A stretch of 64,000 bases of DNA from Russula earlei. Its lineage: Eukaryota; Basidiomycota; Agaricomycetes; Russulales; Russulaceae. Made by a program: the position numbers and the translations under genes. The notes beneath the pieces were generated by a model. It was not told the origin of the DNA. It saw nothing but the letters and a program-made list of their open reading frames with translations, and made no database searches. The stretch is from contig JAGFNK010000043.1 of NCBI GenBank assembly GCA_025769875.1, positions 124,001 to 188,000 of the forward strand, in the 5' to 3' direction. Shown in pieces: positions 25,153-37,448 of this stretch. Numbering within the stretch: the first letter of the stretch is position 1; every line of letters begins with the position of its first letter.

Positions 25153-28090
25153 CTCATCGGACAGGGCCTGGAACTGACGAACGTATATGCTATTGTACAT
25201 TCGCAGATTGATATTTAATCTCATTGTACCGGATAACAGACCTTGCCATCTGCTCTATAACCTTGACTACAGCTTCCGTCTAGCTTACTCGTGTGTACGT
25301 TACTATTACAAGTATGCTATTCCTTTTGACCTTGATAGTCCCCCCCCCCGTCATTGCTCGTGGAAAGGAAAGGCAGCGGTCATATTCTTGCAAGCCATTA
25401 TCTATGATCCTCATCGTGACTGACGAACGTAAGCCGTGATCGCACCAGCTCTGCATAGCCCCACCAATAATTCATTGCAAGGCTTCCAGGGCGCACTAGT
25501 GGAGAGGGAACAAAGCATTTCCGGGGATGTATTAGACCGAGGTGCTACATAGGGAAAGCTACCTGAGGTGCACATCAACAACAATTTAAAAAAGAACCCG
25601 GTTAGAGGAGTTGAGAGGGGGAGTTGCAGTCACGTTCAATCTTATTTCGCTCTTCTCGGCTTCGGGCTAGCGGCTTAGGGCTGGTAGTACCACACTCGCC
25701 GTATCGTGTGATGTCACGGTGACCACTTATCGCACACGTAATTTGGCTTAAATCAACATTTTCACTCTCCCCTCCCCACACCCACTAGTCTAGGTTTCTA
25801 TTCGACCCGGTGCTTACAGTAATGACGATTCTCCCATGAAAGGAGGGTCATGGCGCTAGGAACATACATCTACGGGGCACCCAGAAAACCCTCGCGTCAT
25901 TTTCACATCGAGCGGCCTCCCAATCAATCTCTCCTGGTATGCGAACTCAAGGAATGGCCGCACAAAGAATCGAGCTCGATAAATGGAGCATTGAACATCC
26001 GGTCGAACTGTGGCGCTCTGTTCTCGCCCGCCACACCACCTAGTTCGTCGCGTCCGAATATTCGACCGCGTCTGGCCCATCAGAAGTGGCTATTTCTCAA
26101 ATTATCCTCGTGACGGATTGAAATCCGCGGCATTGAGCTGGTCGCGTATGGCGGGGTCCTTCATCAGTTCCTATGCTCCATCAGAGCTCAGCCGCCGTGA
26201 CAAGTCGAAAGGAGCCCCTGTTCGGTGTTTGGCATGGAAAGGTTAGACCGTACGACGTCCATTAGAAGCACTCATCTATATAAGCCCCGAATGAAGCATA
26301 ATCTCGTATACGATTCTCATTACATATGGCACATATTGAGGGCTATCCACTCCACTAGAACGTCGTTTCCTGTTTGAATACGAGAGTAGTCCCTGTAAGC
26401 AGGGACCATTCTAATACTGGCTCACTGGGCTCGTGTGATTCCATCAGCGCGGACCGTGATGAAAACATGTACAAGTCGGGGGAGCCACAGCTTGACATCG
26501 TCATCAGACGAAATGGGCTGAGTGCATGGAAAGTAAGGGAACAAAAAACAGCTGTTGGGCACTATGAAAAAAAAAAAAGGTGTCCAACGTCTGTTTTTAG
26601 TTCTGTTACACTCCGGGAATCAAGCCTTCCGATCAAAGAAATATCGGAGTGTTCTGCGTTCGGTACTCGAAGCCCTCTGAGAGTTCTATGGTAGGCCAAT
26701 CACTTAAGAGCTCCACAAGTTGAACATACCTGATCAATAGCGAGTTTGATTGCTTGCCAGTTGTTGGAACGAGGAGGGCATAAGCTATACAAATTCCACT
26801 TGCAAGTAGCTGACGCTGGCAGGTCCATGCGCTGTGGTAGACTGGAGGAGGTCGAATGGAGGTATCTTGGTAGATTTCGCCAGGCCTGACAAATGTTGGA
26901 TTTGCCAAGGGAGTCTGTCACGCTCATCAACAACTTCCTAAATGTCTGGGAACCTCCCAGTGTGTTGTCTGTATTCACCCGCATGGCATAGAGGAATGGT
27001 TTCATCCAAGGCCTTTCCATCCCAGGACGGCAAGGATGAAGTTGAACCGCTTTAACCCCTGGCTTTCAAAGACGTCAAAGATCCGTGCAGCTTGGTATCA
27101 CCTATACGTCTGAACGCAAAGAGTCAGGGGGGGGGGGGGTCGCTCAACTGGATAATAGTGGGACGTGCCAGGAAATTATTTGGGTGAGAGCGTCGCAAAA
27201 ACCAGTCGGCAATACGGATGGCCCTTGTGATATTTTCGATATCAATAATATGATCCATAGAATTGAGCTCGATCAGCCGACCTCACTGAAAGGCCCCGGA
27301 TTAGACATGCAGCCAGATTTAAAAATGGGAGAAGGTCAACGACCTCTGGATCACTGGACACGCCTCTAGCAAGCAGTTGGTGACGCCAAATGCTTCGAAG
27401 CGTCTCCTCCCAAGTTCTGCGTCGAGACGATCCAGATCTTCCAGCGAGGTGATGCTGAGAAGAAGGCAGTATCGGAAGATCGTCATGAAACGCTATCTCC
27501 AAACACTCCAAGTTCCGGAGGCAGTTGGGCCGTCACTCGAAGAGATCGCAGCTACCCATTGAGCTTTTCTCACGTACTGAACGTGAAGTGATGGCTTTAT
27601 CCAAGGTGGTCATGCAGAACTCTAGGGCAAGGAACGAAGGGAAATCAGAAATGTGCGAGTTCATAGATCCAGTAGGCGCGCAATTTCCATGACTTTGTGA
27701 GGGTAGATTCCAAGGCAGCAGTGAGGCATTGACTCGAAGAACATTGGGTCATCGGAGATGAGTTGTGTCATTTTATTGACAAAGCCGATGACCAATTGCC
27801 CGGTTGCCACGTTCCCCCCGGCAATACCCGTGCATCTTTGACCATCAAGCCTGCGTGGAGTTGACCGACCGTATGATGGCTCCCATCGTCCGTCTTCACT
27901 TGGTAATATGACATGATACTACATCCTTTTTTGCGCCCCGTTCGACGCCATCATCTGGCTTTCTGAAAGATCTGTATCATACTCTGTGGCTTCAGGGTCT
28001 CTATAAAGGCAGCAGATACTAGTCGCTTAAATCGCTGTTCAATCTAATTCCACCGTGCTGGTACATTCTCCTCCAGATCTTTCTACCGGA
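25153..28090. other. Intergenic stretch without a supportable gene
   Basis: About 2.9 kb with only short ORFs in all frames. Minus-strand pieces between 26600 and 27560 have the Leu-spaced look of F-box/LRR-type proteins but no motif I can defend. Homopolymers: 12 A near 26567 and 13 G at 27127-27139. It may hold a decayed gene. Confidence 0.4.
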
Positions 28091-29908
28091 TGGCAAACCA
28101 CAATGATCCCGCTGTGATCGCACAAGATTTTTGTACGTACCCTGCGCTGTCTCTAGGGCTTGGAACACGGAAAACCTGACGATCTTTTGACAGGGACAGT
28201 CGCGAAGCTCTCCCTCGCTGTAGCTGGACTTTACATGTACGTCTGCACTACCAGTCGTGTCCCTGGCCAGGCCCCTGGGCCCAGGGGCTTCGTCCAACTT
28301 GACCATTCATTTTCCAGCTGGGAATTCTTCACGACCCTCGACTACGAGTGGAGTGTCATACAACAGCGTCGCCCTTACCGGTGGACGATATGGGTCTGAC
28401 GCTTCTGCATTCGTCGCCGCCGACTAATTTTTCGTCCGTTATAGCTGTACTCTCTTACGCGCGTGGCCACTCTTATGGCCATGGTCGTGACTCTGATCAT
28501 CTTGGACGTTACCACCCCCATTAACTGTCAAGTGCGTATCTGACCCATCTTCGCACTTCGCATACCACGCTGAACGACCGATCCCAAGCTCACCATCACC
28601 TTTGGACTTGTGAGCGTCTCTTTCGATGTGCTCAAAAGAGAGAACATCAGCTCCTGTGTTTCGAATTTCTAGATCTTTTCCTACATCGCCATTGCCGCCG
28701 CTTCGATGTTAATTGTTCTTCGAGTGTACGCGCGATAATTCTCTCGAAGGAAGACGCTCATAGAGATTGCCAGAATCGCTATTTGGAATAGAAATAAGAT
28801 CGTTTCTGCGATCGCAATAAGCACATGGACGGCCAACGTTGCGACCCTTATTCGTAGTAAGTGCCTCCTGCAGATGATCTGGAATTGCTTATGAATGCTG
28901 TTTGATATCAGGTGCTGTGCTAGTGAATTATCAATTTTTAAATATTCTGGAGCCTGTTGGCTTACCATGGCCTACCCTTAGCTCCGCGGTGAATCGTCGC
29001 CTGTGACCACCATTGGCACCTGCAATATACCGAACACAACTGCCAACAAGCTCAGCCTCATAATGTCGCTCTGTACCGACATAGTTTTGCTTCTCATCAT
29101 GCTCGTTGGCCTGCTCCGCTGGCGCAATGAAGTACGTGGCGAGGCTCCTTTGGCTCGCTTCCTTTGGACACAGGTAGGGTTGTCCCATTCCTCACCTCAA
29201 TGCGCTTGATTACACACGGTAATCTACATTCATCAGGGTCTTATTTGGTTCTTGATTGCCACCGTCTCCTACTTTCTGCCGGTGGTAAGTCTGATTATGT
29301 TTTTGTGTCCCTTCTTTTCGCTCATCCCTATCTCGTGTCACAGGCATTCATTTCGTTGAACATTAATGGTAGTTTTATTGTTCTCCAGTCCAAAGGTAGA
29401 TGCTGATCGACCCCGATTCGGATCAACCTACCAGCTGCGTTCAATGTTGTACGCCTGTCTTTGCTACGAGTGCGGGTAGTGGTTGAATCTTTCACGCCTC
29501 TTTGCAGATGTTCCAGAATCCTTCTCTCATTACTCTGTCGATTGCTGCAACAAGGATGTATCGCACCCTCACGGACTTCGGTTCTCGAGACATGTAGGAC
29601 CAACCCCTCCTTCGCTCCTCCAGCTGACTGTGGTCGATAGGCTTGTCTCAATGCCAAAAATAAGTGGTTTCACTTCACCAAGGACCAATCAGATCCGTTT
29701 TTCGCCCATGTCGTCCGACCGACCGGAGGTGGTCGTGCATATTGACTGCGAACGATATGTTGCGTCACAGACAGGCCATTGTAACTCGTATGTCATCACA
29801 GACGACCAACAGCATGACAAACCGCATGGACGGAACGTTGAAGACGATGTAGAGAGCAGTATTGAGAAATGGGGACCGCAGTGGAAACCGCGCCATGTCG
29901 AGTGCTAG
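28091..29908 (+). CDS. Seven-helix membrane protein, uncharacterised agaricomycete family
   Basis: The start ATG at 28091 gives MANHNDPAVIAQDF, then spliced blocks: TVAKLSLAVAGLY, IWEFFTTLDYEWSVIQQRRP YRW, YSLTRVATLMAMVVTLIIL, VTTPINCQ, IFSYIAIAAASMLIVLRV, IWNRNKIVSAIAISTWTANV, LCTDIVLLLIMLVGLLRWRN, WFLIATVSYFLPV and MFQNPSLITLSIAATRMYR. At least nine short introns are needed. Seven hydrophobic helices and a hydrophilic C-tail rich in Asp/Glu suggest a plasma-membrane receptor-like or transporter-like protein. The family is abundant and uncharacterised. The join between the last helix (about 29590) and the tail ending at 29908 is not resolved, so the stop could instead be at about 29599. Confidence 0.72.
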
Positions 29909-30323
29909 TTCTTGCCCTTTCAAGTTCACGATACATGTAACTATTTCAACCCCGACGGCCCATCGGCAAAACTACATCCAACCAACTAGAATTCACTAGT
30001 TGGGTATGAGAGGGTTCAATCAGGGTGGACAGTGAGAGGATACTGTCACTGACCCACCAACCATGCAGCTTACTTAAGGTACCTAGCACTTGGTCAGTCA
30101 CACATAGTCACCAGACACATAATGAAAACCTTGAAGCACCATTTGAACCTTACATTGTTGATGAGATGGGTAAAAACACTGCAATTGGAGGTTTGGGGGG
30201 GGGGGGGGGGAAGGAAAAAAGACAATGTAATACTGTGCATACAGGAATTAACTAAACACTCTCAATCTGATTCCACCTGCCTTGAAGGAAGAGCCCAGCA
30301 AATCAAGGCTGATCACAAAGGCC
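29909..30323 (-). pseudogene. Right-hand remnant of the interrupted pogo-like element
   Basis: On the minus strand, bases 30323 to about 30250 read on from the pogo transposase fragment at 50815: after the shared AGGCC the frame gives CDQP, one stop (TGA), then FAGLFLQGR, the typical end of such transposases. Bases 29909-30250 hold no gene; a 16-G homopolymer is at 30195-30210. The terminal inverted repeat of the pogo element should be in this stretch but I could not pair it because the other end is outside the window. Confidence 0.6.
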
Positions 30324-30859
30324 TGTTGGATGTGCAGCCGCTAAGTGCCATGTGAACGGACAGTCCGGACCATACGTGTAAATAATTAGAATAATTTAGT
30401 TATTGCATTTGTTTCCTCAGTCTTTTACACACAAGACTGAGGTCAGTACTACACATTCCTTTACACTCCTCTAAAGCTAATACTGTACATAGCTATCATC
30501 CCTACATCAGGAAAAAATGAAAATGCTATGTAGCGCTATATAGCTACCATAGCATCTGTAGCAACTTTACAACCATCGAGGTTTCATGCCTACATAGCAA
30601 CCACCAAACTCTATATAGCCGCCACCAGGGTTATATAGAGCACCATTGACTACATTTCTTCTACCAATGCTACATAAATCATACGATGTTATATCAACAA
30701 CATAAATATACATTTCTTCCCATCATCAACCATACCTATGTAGCCAACCACATGCTTATGTTCTACTGATTGCAACATTGTTATGATAAACAACTCAGGC
30801 ACTTAAATTCACACAAATGTCAGGAAACAATATATATTTCACATATCAATGCTAACTAA

Positions 30860-31412
30860 GGCCCCTTTTACCAACTGAGAATTCTTGAATCTTGAACTTG
30901 AACTTGGATTTCGGGATTTTCTGGGAGTGACAGGAATGACAGGTGTGATGTAAGTGACATAATAAACTAATATGAGTCCATTTCAAATATGAGTTATTTT
31001 CTGGTGTGATTTGCTGGGTTTACATGTGATATGTAAAATATTTTTTCTAACCCTTCCTTCCACTCCTTCCAAGTGGGGTATTGCAAGCATGTCATAAGGC
31101 AGAATATGTGTCACCAATGTGTGGGTGCACATCTTTGTGCAAATATTGTATGTGCAGCTCTGGTGAAAATGGGGCTGCAAGCACCCAGATGTTGAGCTCG
31201 AGTTGGACTGCTTGACTCCAAGTTTGATGCTGACACATCATGTGTAACCCCAAATATGTGAGTATGCGAATGACAACAAAAAAAAATGCATATTAATTTA
31301 TTATATACATCATATCACTTAGATCACTCCTGTCACTCCTGTCACTCCCGGAAAATCCCAAAATCCAAGTTCAAGTTCAAGATTCAAGAATTCTCGGTTG
31401 GTAAAAGGGGCC
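30860..31412. mobile_element. PIF/Harbinger-type MITE
   Basis: 553 bp with about 100-bp terminal inverted repeats starting GGCCCCTTTTACCAAC, flanked by the 3-bp duplication TAA (30857-30859 and 31413-31415). TWA target duplications with GG-starting inverted repeats are diagnostic of Tourist/Harbinger MITEs. No coding capacity. Confidence 0.82.
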
Positions 31413-33560
31413 TAATATTTTTGAACTACAGTCAGATACTTGCCTCTGTGGCACTGTTCCGGCTCTCGCGCGTGGCACTTCTTGGGACTGCGCCTGTAGC
31501 CGTTGTCGTCATTTGCGTATGCATTCTAAGCAGCATCTTGTTGTCGCTCCATATGTCCACTTCTCCCCCCGAGCACTTGACAAAAGGCCAGAGAGTATGA
31601 GAGAGTGCACAAAAACGAAAAGGAATAATGCACCTGTTCACTGTTCATCGGCCTGTGCCCAGGAGCGAGGGCCACCTTCTCTCGTTTCTTGGACTTGGAC
31701 AGTGGTGTTGGTGGCTTTGTCGCGGTAAGAGGAGGCATCAAGGATGATGCAGAAGATGGCACCAGGGTACAGGTGAGTCGAGATGTGAATGTGTGTTCAA
31801 TGTTTTGAAGCCACGTGAAGCCTGTGCAAAGGAAAGCAGAGGGGAGTGACAAAAAAATGAAAAGCGAAAAAAGGGGGGGAAAGGGTAACACACAGAATGC
31901 GTAAGACACTCATTGAAGACGCTGAGCATGGTTGTACTTGTCACTGTGACAGTGAGATTGCACAAGTAAAAGGAAACCCGAAACGCACATTGGCGAGACC
32001 TAGGAAGAGGGTCACACTTTCGTTTTCTGTGATGTGCCCATCCCCTGAAATACCATTTCCTGCATGCGGGAGCTCACTTTTTGGTTCAAGCATACTTTAC
32101 CTTCAAGCAACGCATGTTTTCCCCCGTGTGCAATTTTAGTTAAGTTGTTTGTGTGCATTTTTTTTTCTTTCACTTAAATACAAGTCCTCTCATATGTCAT
32201 TGTCGTCCCCATCATCACCACTGCAGTGACACAGAAGAAGGGAGTGAGAAGGCAGCTTGAAGGCCAACAAGAGGCTGTTTAGTAGGAAGGAGAAGGGAGA
32301 TGATGAGAGAGTGCGTGAAAACAAAACAAAAAATGCACCTGCGGAAACAACATGGTGTGGGAAAACTTGAAAACTCGAATGACTTGGGTAATAGCCAGTG
32401 AAAACTTGATGAAACTGGCAGCTTGGGAGTCTTGAACTGGGACCATGGGGAAGGAAGAGTGGGGAGGAGAGGGGAAAGAGGGGAAGAATGATGGCAAAAG
32501 AAAATGAATGTGATTAGTAAAAACGAAGAGGCCGTCATCAAAAAAGGTTTGAAGTCGATGAGTTGCACATGGTTGGCCTTTTTTACCTTGTGCCTTGCCA
32601 TCACATATGTCAACATCCCATTGCATACTCACATAGACAAGCAAGCAGCATTTTTGACCTACTCTCACTTGCATGTTCCCCATGTGCTCTCTCCCCTCTC
32701 CTCTCCTTTGCACTGTAAGGTGAGTTGTGGGCTTGGACGTGGATCACGGCGGACTGGCCAACACTGACCAAGCGTCACCCACACCCACCGTGAGAGACAA
32801 GTCAACAAGTCAACAGCCGAATGCCCGACATGCGTGCCTCACAACTCCCTCTCTCCACCACGTCACACATGCAAGCACACCACGCCCTCTGCCTCTTGCC
32901 TCCGATGCACACACTCACTCCTCTGCCTCTGATGTCACTACCACCCATGCACACCCATACACATACCCCCACACTCACCCCCACGCGCACGCATGCTCAC
33001 CCGCATGCCCGCCACTGCCTCATCAGGCAGAAGTCCCCAATGCCTGAGACCTGGCCGACCACCCCTTCATGGCATCTTGGCCATGCTGACTAGTGCCCAC
33101 TCGTTGCTACAGCCCCCTTTACTATACCCTTCCAAAGCCTAGCTTCGTTACACCTGTCGCCTCAACACCGCGATCACATGCGTCCATACCCATTTATCTC
33201 AGAATACATTTACCTCTCTTTAGCTACTCTCATTCTAGGATACCATTTAGTCTAGCTCCAGTCCCAATGTACATAAAAACCAGCCTTCATCTCTAGGATG
33301 AAGGCAAGAAAGGAAGGAAATAGAAAGAAAGCAAGCAAGCAAGAAACCCTTTTACCCCCACTTCGACCGACTTGCGCGCGCGGCCTGCCTCCCATCAGGA
33401 GAGGAGAGGTGAGAAAAAAAAAACGGTGTCATCAGGGGAGAAGGAGAGGGGAAGGATGGGAAAGGGGAGAGTGGGTTGGGGAGGAGAGGAGAGGACAATA
33501 TGCAGTGTAGCATGGCCACCATCAGTAAGGCTTGATAGTGCAATATAATTATAATAACCA

Positions 33561-33663
33561 ATAGTCTCCATAGAGCAATGTAATGAACAATTGTCTCCAT
33601 AGTGCAATGTAATAAACTGATTGTCTCCATAGTGCAATGTAGTAAACTGATCATCTCCATAGA
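33561..33663. repeat. Tandem repeat, about 30-bp unit, 3.4 copies
   Basis: Unit approximately 'ttgtctccatagtgcaatgt' plus ten more bases, repeated head to tail near the right end of the TA transposon. No variable spacers, so not CRISPR. Confidence 0.75.
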
Positions 33664-34016
33664 CAACCATAATTTCAGTCATCCTACATAGTGATATGTA
33701 GACTTGGTTTCATCTACTGTGCCTACATAAATATAGTCATAAACTACTGGAACTACATTGAGCAATATAGACTTACTATGATGCTATAGAGCACTACATA
33801 GTATGTTGTGCTATGGTGTCTATGGTGTCTACAGAATTAAGCTGGTGTCTACGGACTGGACCGGTTTTTTCTGATGTATAGGTTAGATAACTAACCAATA
33901 CAGTCTTTTACACACAAGACTGAGCTATCATCCCTATAGCTCCAACAGATTATGAGACCTGATTGTCCCTGACATCATGAACTCCCACCAGCTTCCAAAT
34001 TGTGTAACAAAACACC

Positions 34017-35315
34017 ATGAGCACCCCCACAGTAACCACAAACATTGCGCCCTCAAGAGGCAGCAACGTTCCCACTGTAGGAGCCATGGGAAAAAATTAC
34101 ATGGGCAGCCAATGTTGTTACGACAGACCACTCTTTGAAGGTGGTACAGTTGCATACACACAATGGAAAGCAAATATAGAGGCAGTATTCAAAGCAAACG
34201 ATTTAATGAAAATCATAAAAGGGACATACTCAAAACTGGACCCCAGCAATGACCTGAGCGGCTTTGCCGACTGGGAGCAGAGAGATTGCAATGCACATGC
34301 CCACATTCTACTCACATTAAATGGGCACACTCTCAACACTGCCCTAGGCATTGCTGGAGCCAAAAACACTTGGGACACACTCGAAAAGCACTTTGCCGGG
34401 AAGGGTGAGCAACATGTCGCACACCTACTGATGGACCTATACTGGGCTACATTCACCAAAATGGAACCCATGGCTCCCCAGATATTATGACAGCTACACG
34501 CTGCCCGAACCCTTGAGAAATTTGGTTACCCAATAGATGAGAAAGTCCTCATCTGGATGCTAATTCTCGTGCTACTGGAAAAGCTGGCCAAACTCAAGGC
34601 CACCCTCCACTCGACGCCGCCCAGCCATCTAACAGCCGAGCATGTCACAGACTGGATCCTCCACGAGGAGCATTGGATCCAATTGACCAATGACATGGCC
34701 ACACCTCACCATGCAAAGGCGGCCCAAATGGGAATGGACTGGGAGGCGCAGAACGAGAAATGCACACTGAAGTGCACTCACTGCAGATGCAGGGGGCATA
34801 ATACACACAAATGCTGGAAAATTCATGGAAAACCAGAGGACAAAGCAGCAGCAGCTAGGACTGGCACGATCACACACAACACAGTGATGCCCACACCCGC
34901 TGCAACTGGCATGAGCATGCACAACACAGTGACACCCATGCCCTCTATGACTGGCATGAGCGTGCACTATGCAGTGACGCCCACGCCTGCTAGGACTGGC
35001 ACAAGCGCGCCTGACATACCAGCAACGCATGCAGACCAGCCACCAGCCAGCACCGCCATCGCATACGTCCCAACTCCCCATGACAGCACCTTATTATATC
35101 AGGCAGTTGTAGATGAGCCAATCTGCGCGGCCATGACTCAGGAGCAGCTCCGAGCCGCTGATCTCAGAGACAGCTGGCTCCTTGACTCTAGAACCTTGCA
35201 CATCATGACATCCCATCGTGATTGGTTCATACACCTCACCCCACTCGCATCACCCATTCTAGTTGCCTTAGGCAACAATAGTGCCATAACTGCCACCAGA
35301 ACCAGGCAAATATGA
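34017..35315 (+). pseudogene. copia 1 gag with zinc knuckle and protease start
   Basis: Frame 34017-34490 is a copia-type gag N-half (PLFEGGTVAYTQWKANIEAV to NTWDTLEKHFAG); it is broken by a stop at 34488-34490. The next frame, 34557-35315, carries the CCHC knuckle CTHCRCRGHNTHKC, a repeated Thr/Met/Pro-rich linker, and the protease start SWLLDSRTLHIMTSH. The catalytic triplet reads DSR, not DSG, so the protease is inactive. Stop at 35313-35315. Confidence 0.8.
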
Positions 35316-35321
35316 GTCCGG

Positions 35322-36489
35322 ATGCACGCAAATGGTGTGCGGAGTATCGCATTACTCTGCAATGTCCTGTACATCCTGGACCTCAAAGGGAACCTCTTAT
35401 TGGTCTCCCATTTCGTCCAACATGGGGTGGCAGTGCAATTCCAGGGAGAGACATGTGGAATATACAACAAGAACCAATTGATATATGAGGGAACATTACA
35501 TGAAAGCTTGTACATCATGGCCATGCAAACAGCCAAACCCGAGTCAGTGCACACAGTGATGCTAGACCAATGCCTCATGGAATGTGGCCACAAAACTGAA
35601 GCTGCACTTACTGCATGCACGACAATCTTCTGGGCCTCCTCAGACACATGCTCCGAACAGGTTGCGACCCGGACAGACGATAAACTGTGGGAACACGCCG
35701 GTGGGCTGAAGCACAAATTGGAAGCACCCCAGCACCTCCAACTGCACACCGTGTGTGTTGAGCCCAAAGCCAGCCAACGCTGGAAGACCTCCCACATGAA
35801 TGGAGGGGGCAATCACACCGGGCAAGAAGCACAAACATCCCTAGCTGAAAGGGGATGCATGCATCAAATTAACACCCTGGGTATGCCACAACACATCAAA
35901 GTCGCAGAATGTGTGACCCAGACACCTCTTAATAGGGTCCGGGCGACACGTACAGATGCAAAACTGTCCACGCACACCTTGGACAACTTGATGCTTGAAG
36001 AGGCACAGAGTGGGGACAACCCTGACCCCTCTCGGCCACACGTCCTTGGAACATGTGCGTCCATGCACACCCTGGAGAAGAGACTCACCAAGCTGACCTG
36101 AAGGTTGCTGGTGCACATGTTCCCAGGCCACACACATAACCATCAGGCATACAAGCCTGCACATCACACCACCCCCCACATCCCTGAACCCTGCAACATC
36201 ATATTCAATGAAGGGGGCCCCACATTGCGCATTGAGCACATGATCCTTGAATTTGATGATGCAGCCGAAAGCGCCAGGGATGGGGAAAGGAGAGCAGGAT
36301 TGAGGGGGTGGAGAAGGCAAAACTGGTGGACAGTGTGGAAGTGCCACTGCACGCAAAGCCGCAAGGCATCGGAGCAAGCAGGGTTCTGCCCATCCAGCCT
36401 GAAACAGGTGGACAATGTGGAGCAGGCACTGCACGCTGAACTGCAAAGCGTCGGAGCAGGCGATGCCCTGCCCATTAAGCCTGCAGCAC
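35322..36489 (+). pseudogene. copia 1 protease/pre-integrase remnant
   Basis: Frame 35322-36101 continues the protease-to-integrase linker (LLCNVLYILDLKGNLLLVSH, a copia hallmark), then degenerates. From about 35600 to 36489 there is no integrase core that I can recognise; only scattered short frames remain. Confidence 0.6.
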
Positions 36490-37448
36490 TGTCATGAACC
36501 ATTCTCCGGAGAGGGCCCTTGAAGGACCCTTTCTTATAGGAGGAAACCCAGCCTCTATGGTGTCACCCTGTTCACACGAGCAAAAGGGGTGAGTAGAGGT
36601 GTCCACAATATCGCGCGCGCATTGTGCGAGCGATTCTTGGCACAATTGACATACAGCAAGCCCCACTTAAAGACAACCCTTCTAGCAACAAAAGACAGTA
36701 TTAGGGCCTTCCTAAGGACCCTTTAGAACGACCCTAGGAACTCTACAATAGGCACTAACCTAGTATTGAAGGCCCTACAACGCGTTATTAGACCAACTCT
36801 AATAACTATAGAACAAACTATAAGGCAATACTAAGGACCTTAATAGAAGTATTAGGGTCAACTCTAAGGACCCTAATAGAACTATATAAGGGCCTTATAA
36901 GATAACACTATTCCCTAACCAAACTACAAGTCCTCAAATGACCGGCCCTAAACTAACTAACAGGAAATGAATCAGGTGCTCGCACATGCACTAAAGTAGT
37001 GAGCACGTGGACAATGGAAGCTCTTACTCATCAAGAGAAGCCTTCTTACTCAGCAGCTTATGGAGCATGACGGAGCATGCTCAGTAAGCGTCCTCTGACT
37101 TCTTACTCATCACCCTACTGTGCTTGATAACAAGGTTATGACTTGTTCCCTATTTAGCAGTTCTCTTGTAGTATATAAGTGCTCAATAAAGTAGCGGACA
37201 GTCCTCAGACTGTCCATTTGTTTACAGCACTCTCCATCCCTGGGATACTCCTTTAAGGGCCGTCCCCTTGTGACTACCCTGGCCTCTCCTCTGCATGACT
37301 GCTCGACTCTCACAGTAACAGTACCTCTCTGGTATCTGTTACTACTCTGGACTCTACTCCTTGCTCACGCCGTCTTGGACGTTTATCGACTTGTCTTTGA
37401 GCTTATCCCTCACTCTTGAACTGGATAGTTCAACAGTGAGTCTTGACA
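36490..37448 (+). repeat. Solo LTR, family B, copy 1
   Basis: 959 bp, TGTCATGAAC to TCTTGACA, flanked by AGCAC on both sides (36485-36489 and 37449-37453). Contains TATATAAG at 37172-37179, then AGACTGTCCA at 37207-37216, and near its end the word CAACAGTGAGTCTTGACA. The reverse-oriented copy 2 is at 55524-57005. Internal sequence has been lost by LTR-LTR recombination. Confidence 0.9.

Larger units (their letters stand above)
30505..33876. mobile_element. TA-flanked DNA transposon, non-autonomous
   Basis: Begins CATCAGGAAAAAAT and ends as the inverse of CATCAGAAAAAACC, giving short terminal inverted repeats, flanked by TA on both sides (30503-30504 and 33877-33878) where the undisturbed LTR reads CCCTATAGG once. 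The TA duplication fits the Tc1/mariner type, though other TA-targeting groups are possible. Both subterminal zones are crowded with short inverted 'ctatgtag/ctacatag' words, as transposase-binding arrays often are. No transposase frame is visible, so it is probably a deletion derivative. Confidence 0.7.
30324..33947 (+). repeat. 5' LTR of copia 1, split by a DNA transposon
   Basis: Left part 30324-30504 and right part 33879-33947 match the intact 3' LTR (50562-50814), including the phrase 'cagtcttttacacacaagac' on both sides. Between them lies a 3372-bp insertion at 'ccc[TA]tagg'. Directly after the LTR comes 'gattatgagacc', which resembles an initiator-Met tRNA half-molecule primer site. 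Confidence 0.88.

Noticed and set aside
26600..27560. F-box/LRR-type gene on the minus strand
   Set aside because: Leu spacing is suggestive, but no F-box motif or consistent exon chain could be built.
31418..32720. Transposase gene inside the TA-flanked element
   Set aside because: Frames are short, Ser/Leu/Phe-rich and of low complexity; no DDE/D motif found.
33561..33663. CRISPR-like array
   Set aside because: The 30-bp units are directly adjacent with no unique spacers, and the genome is eukaryotic.
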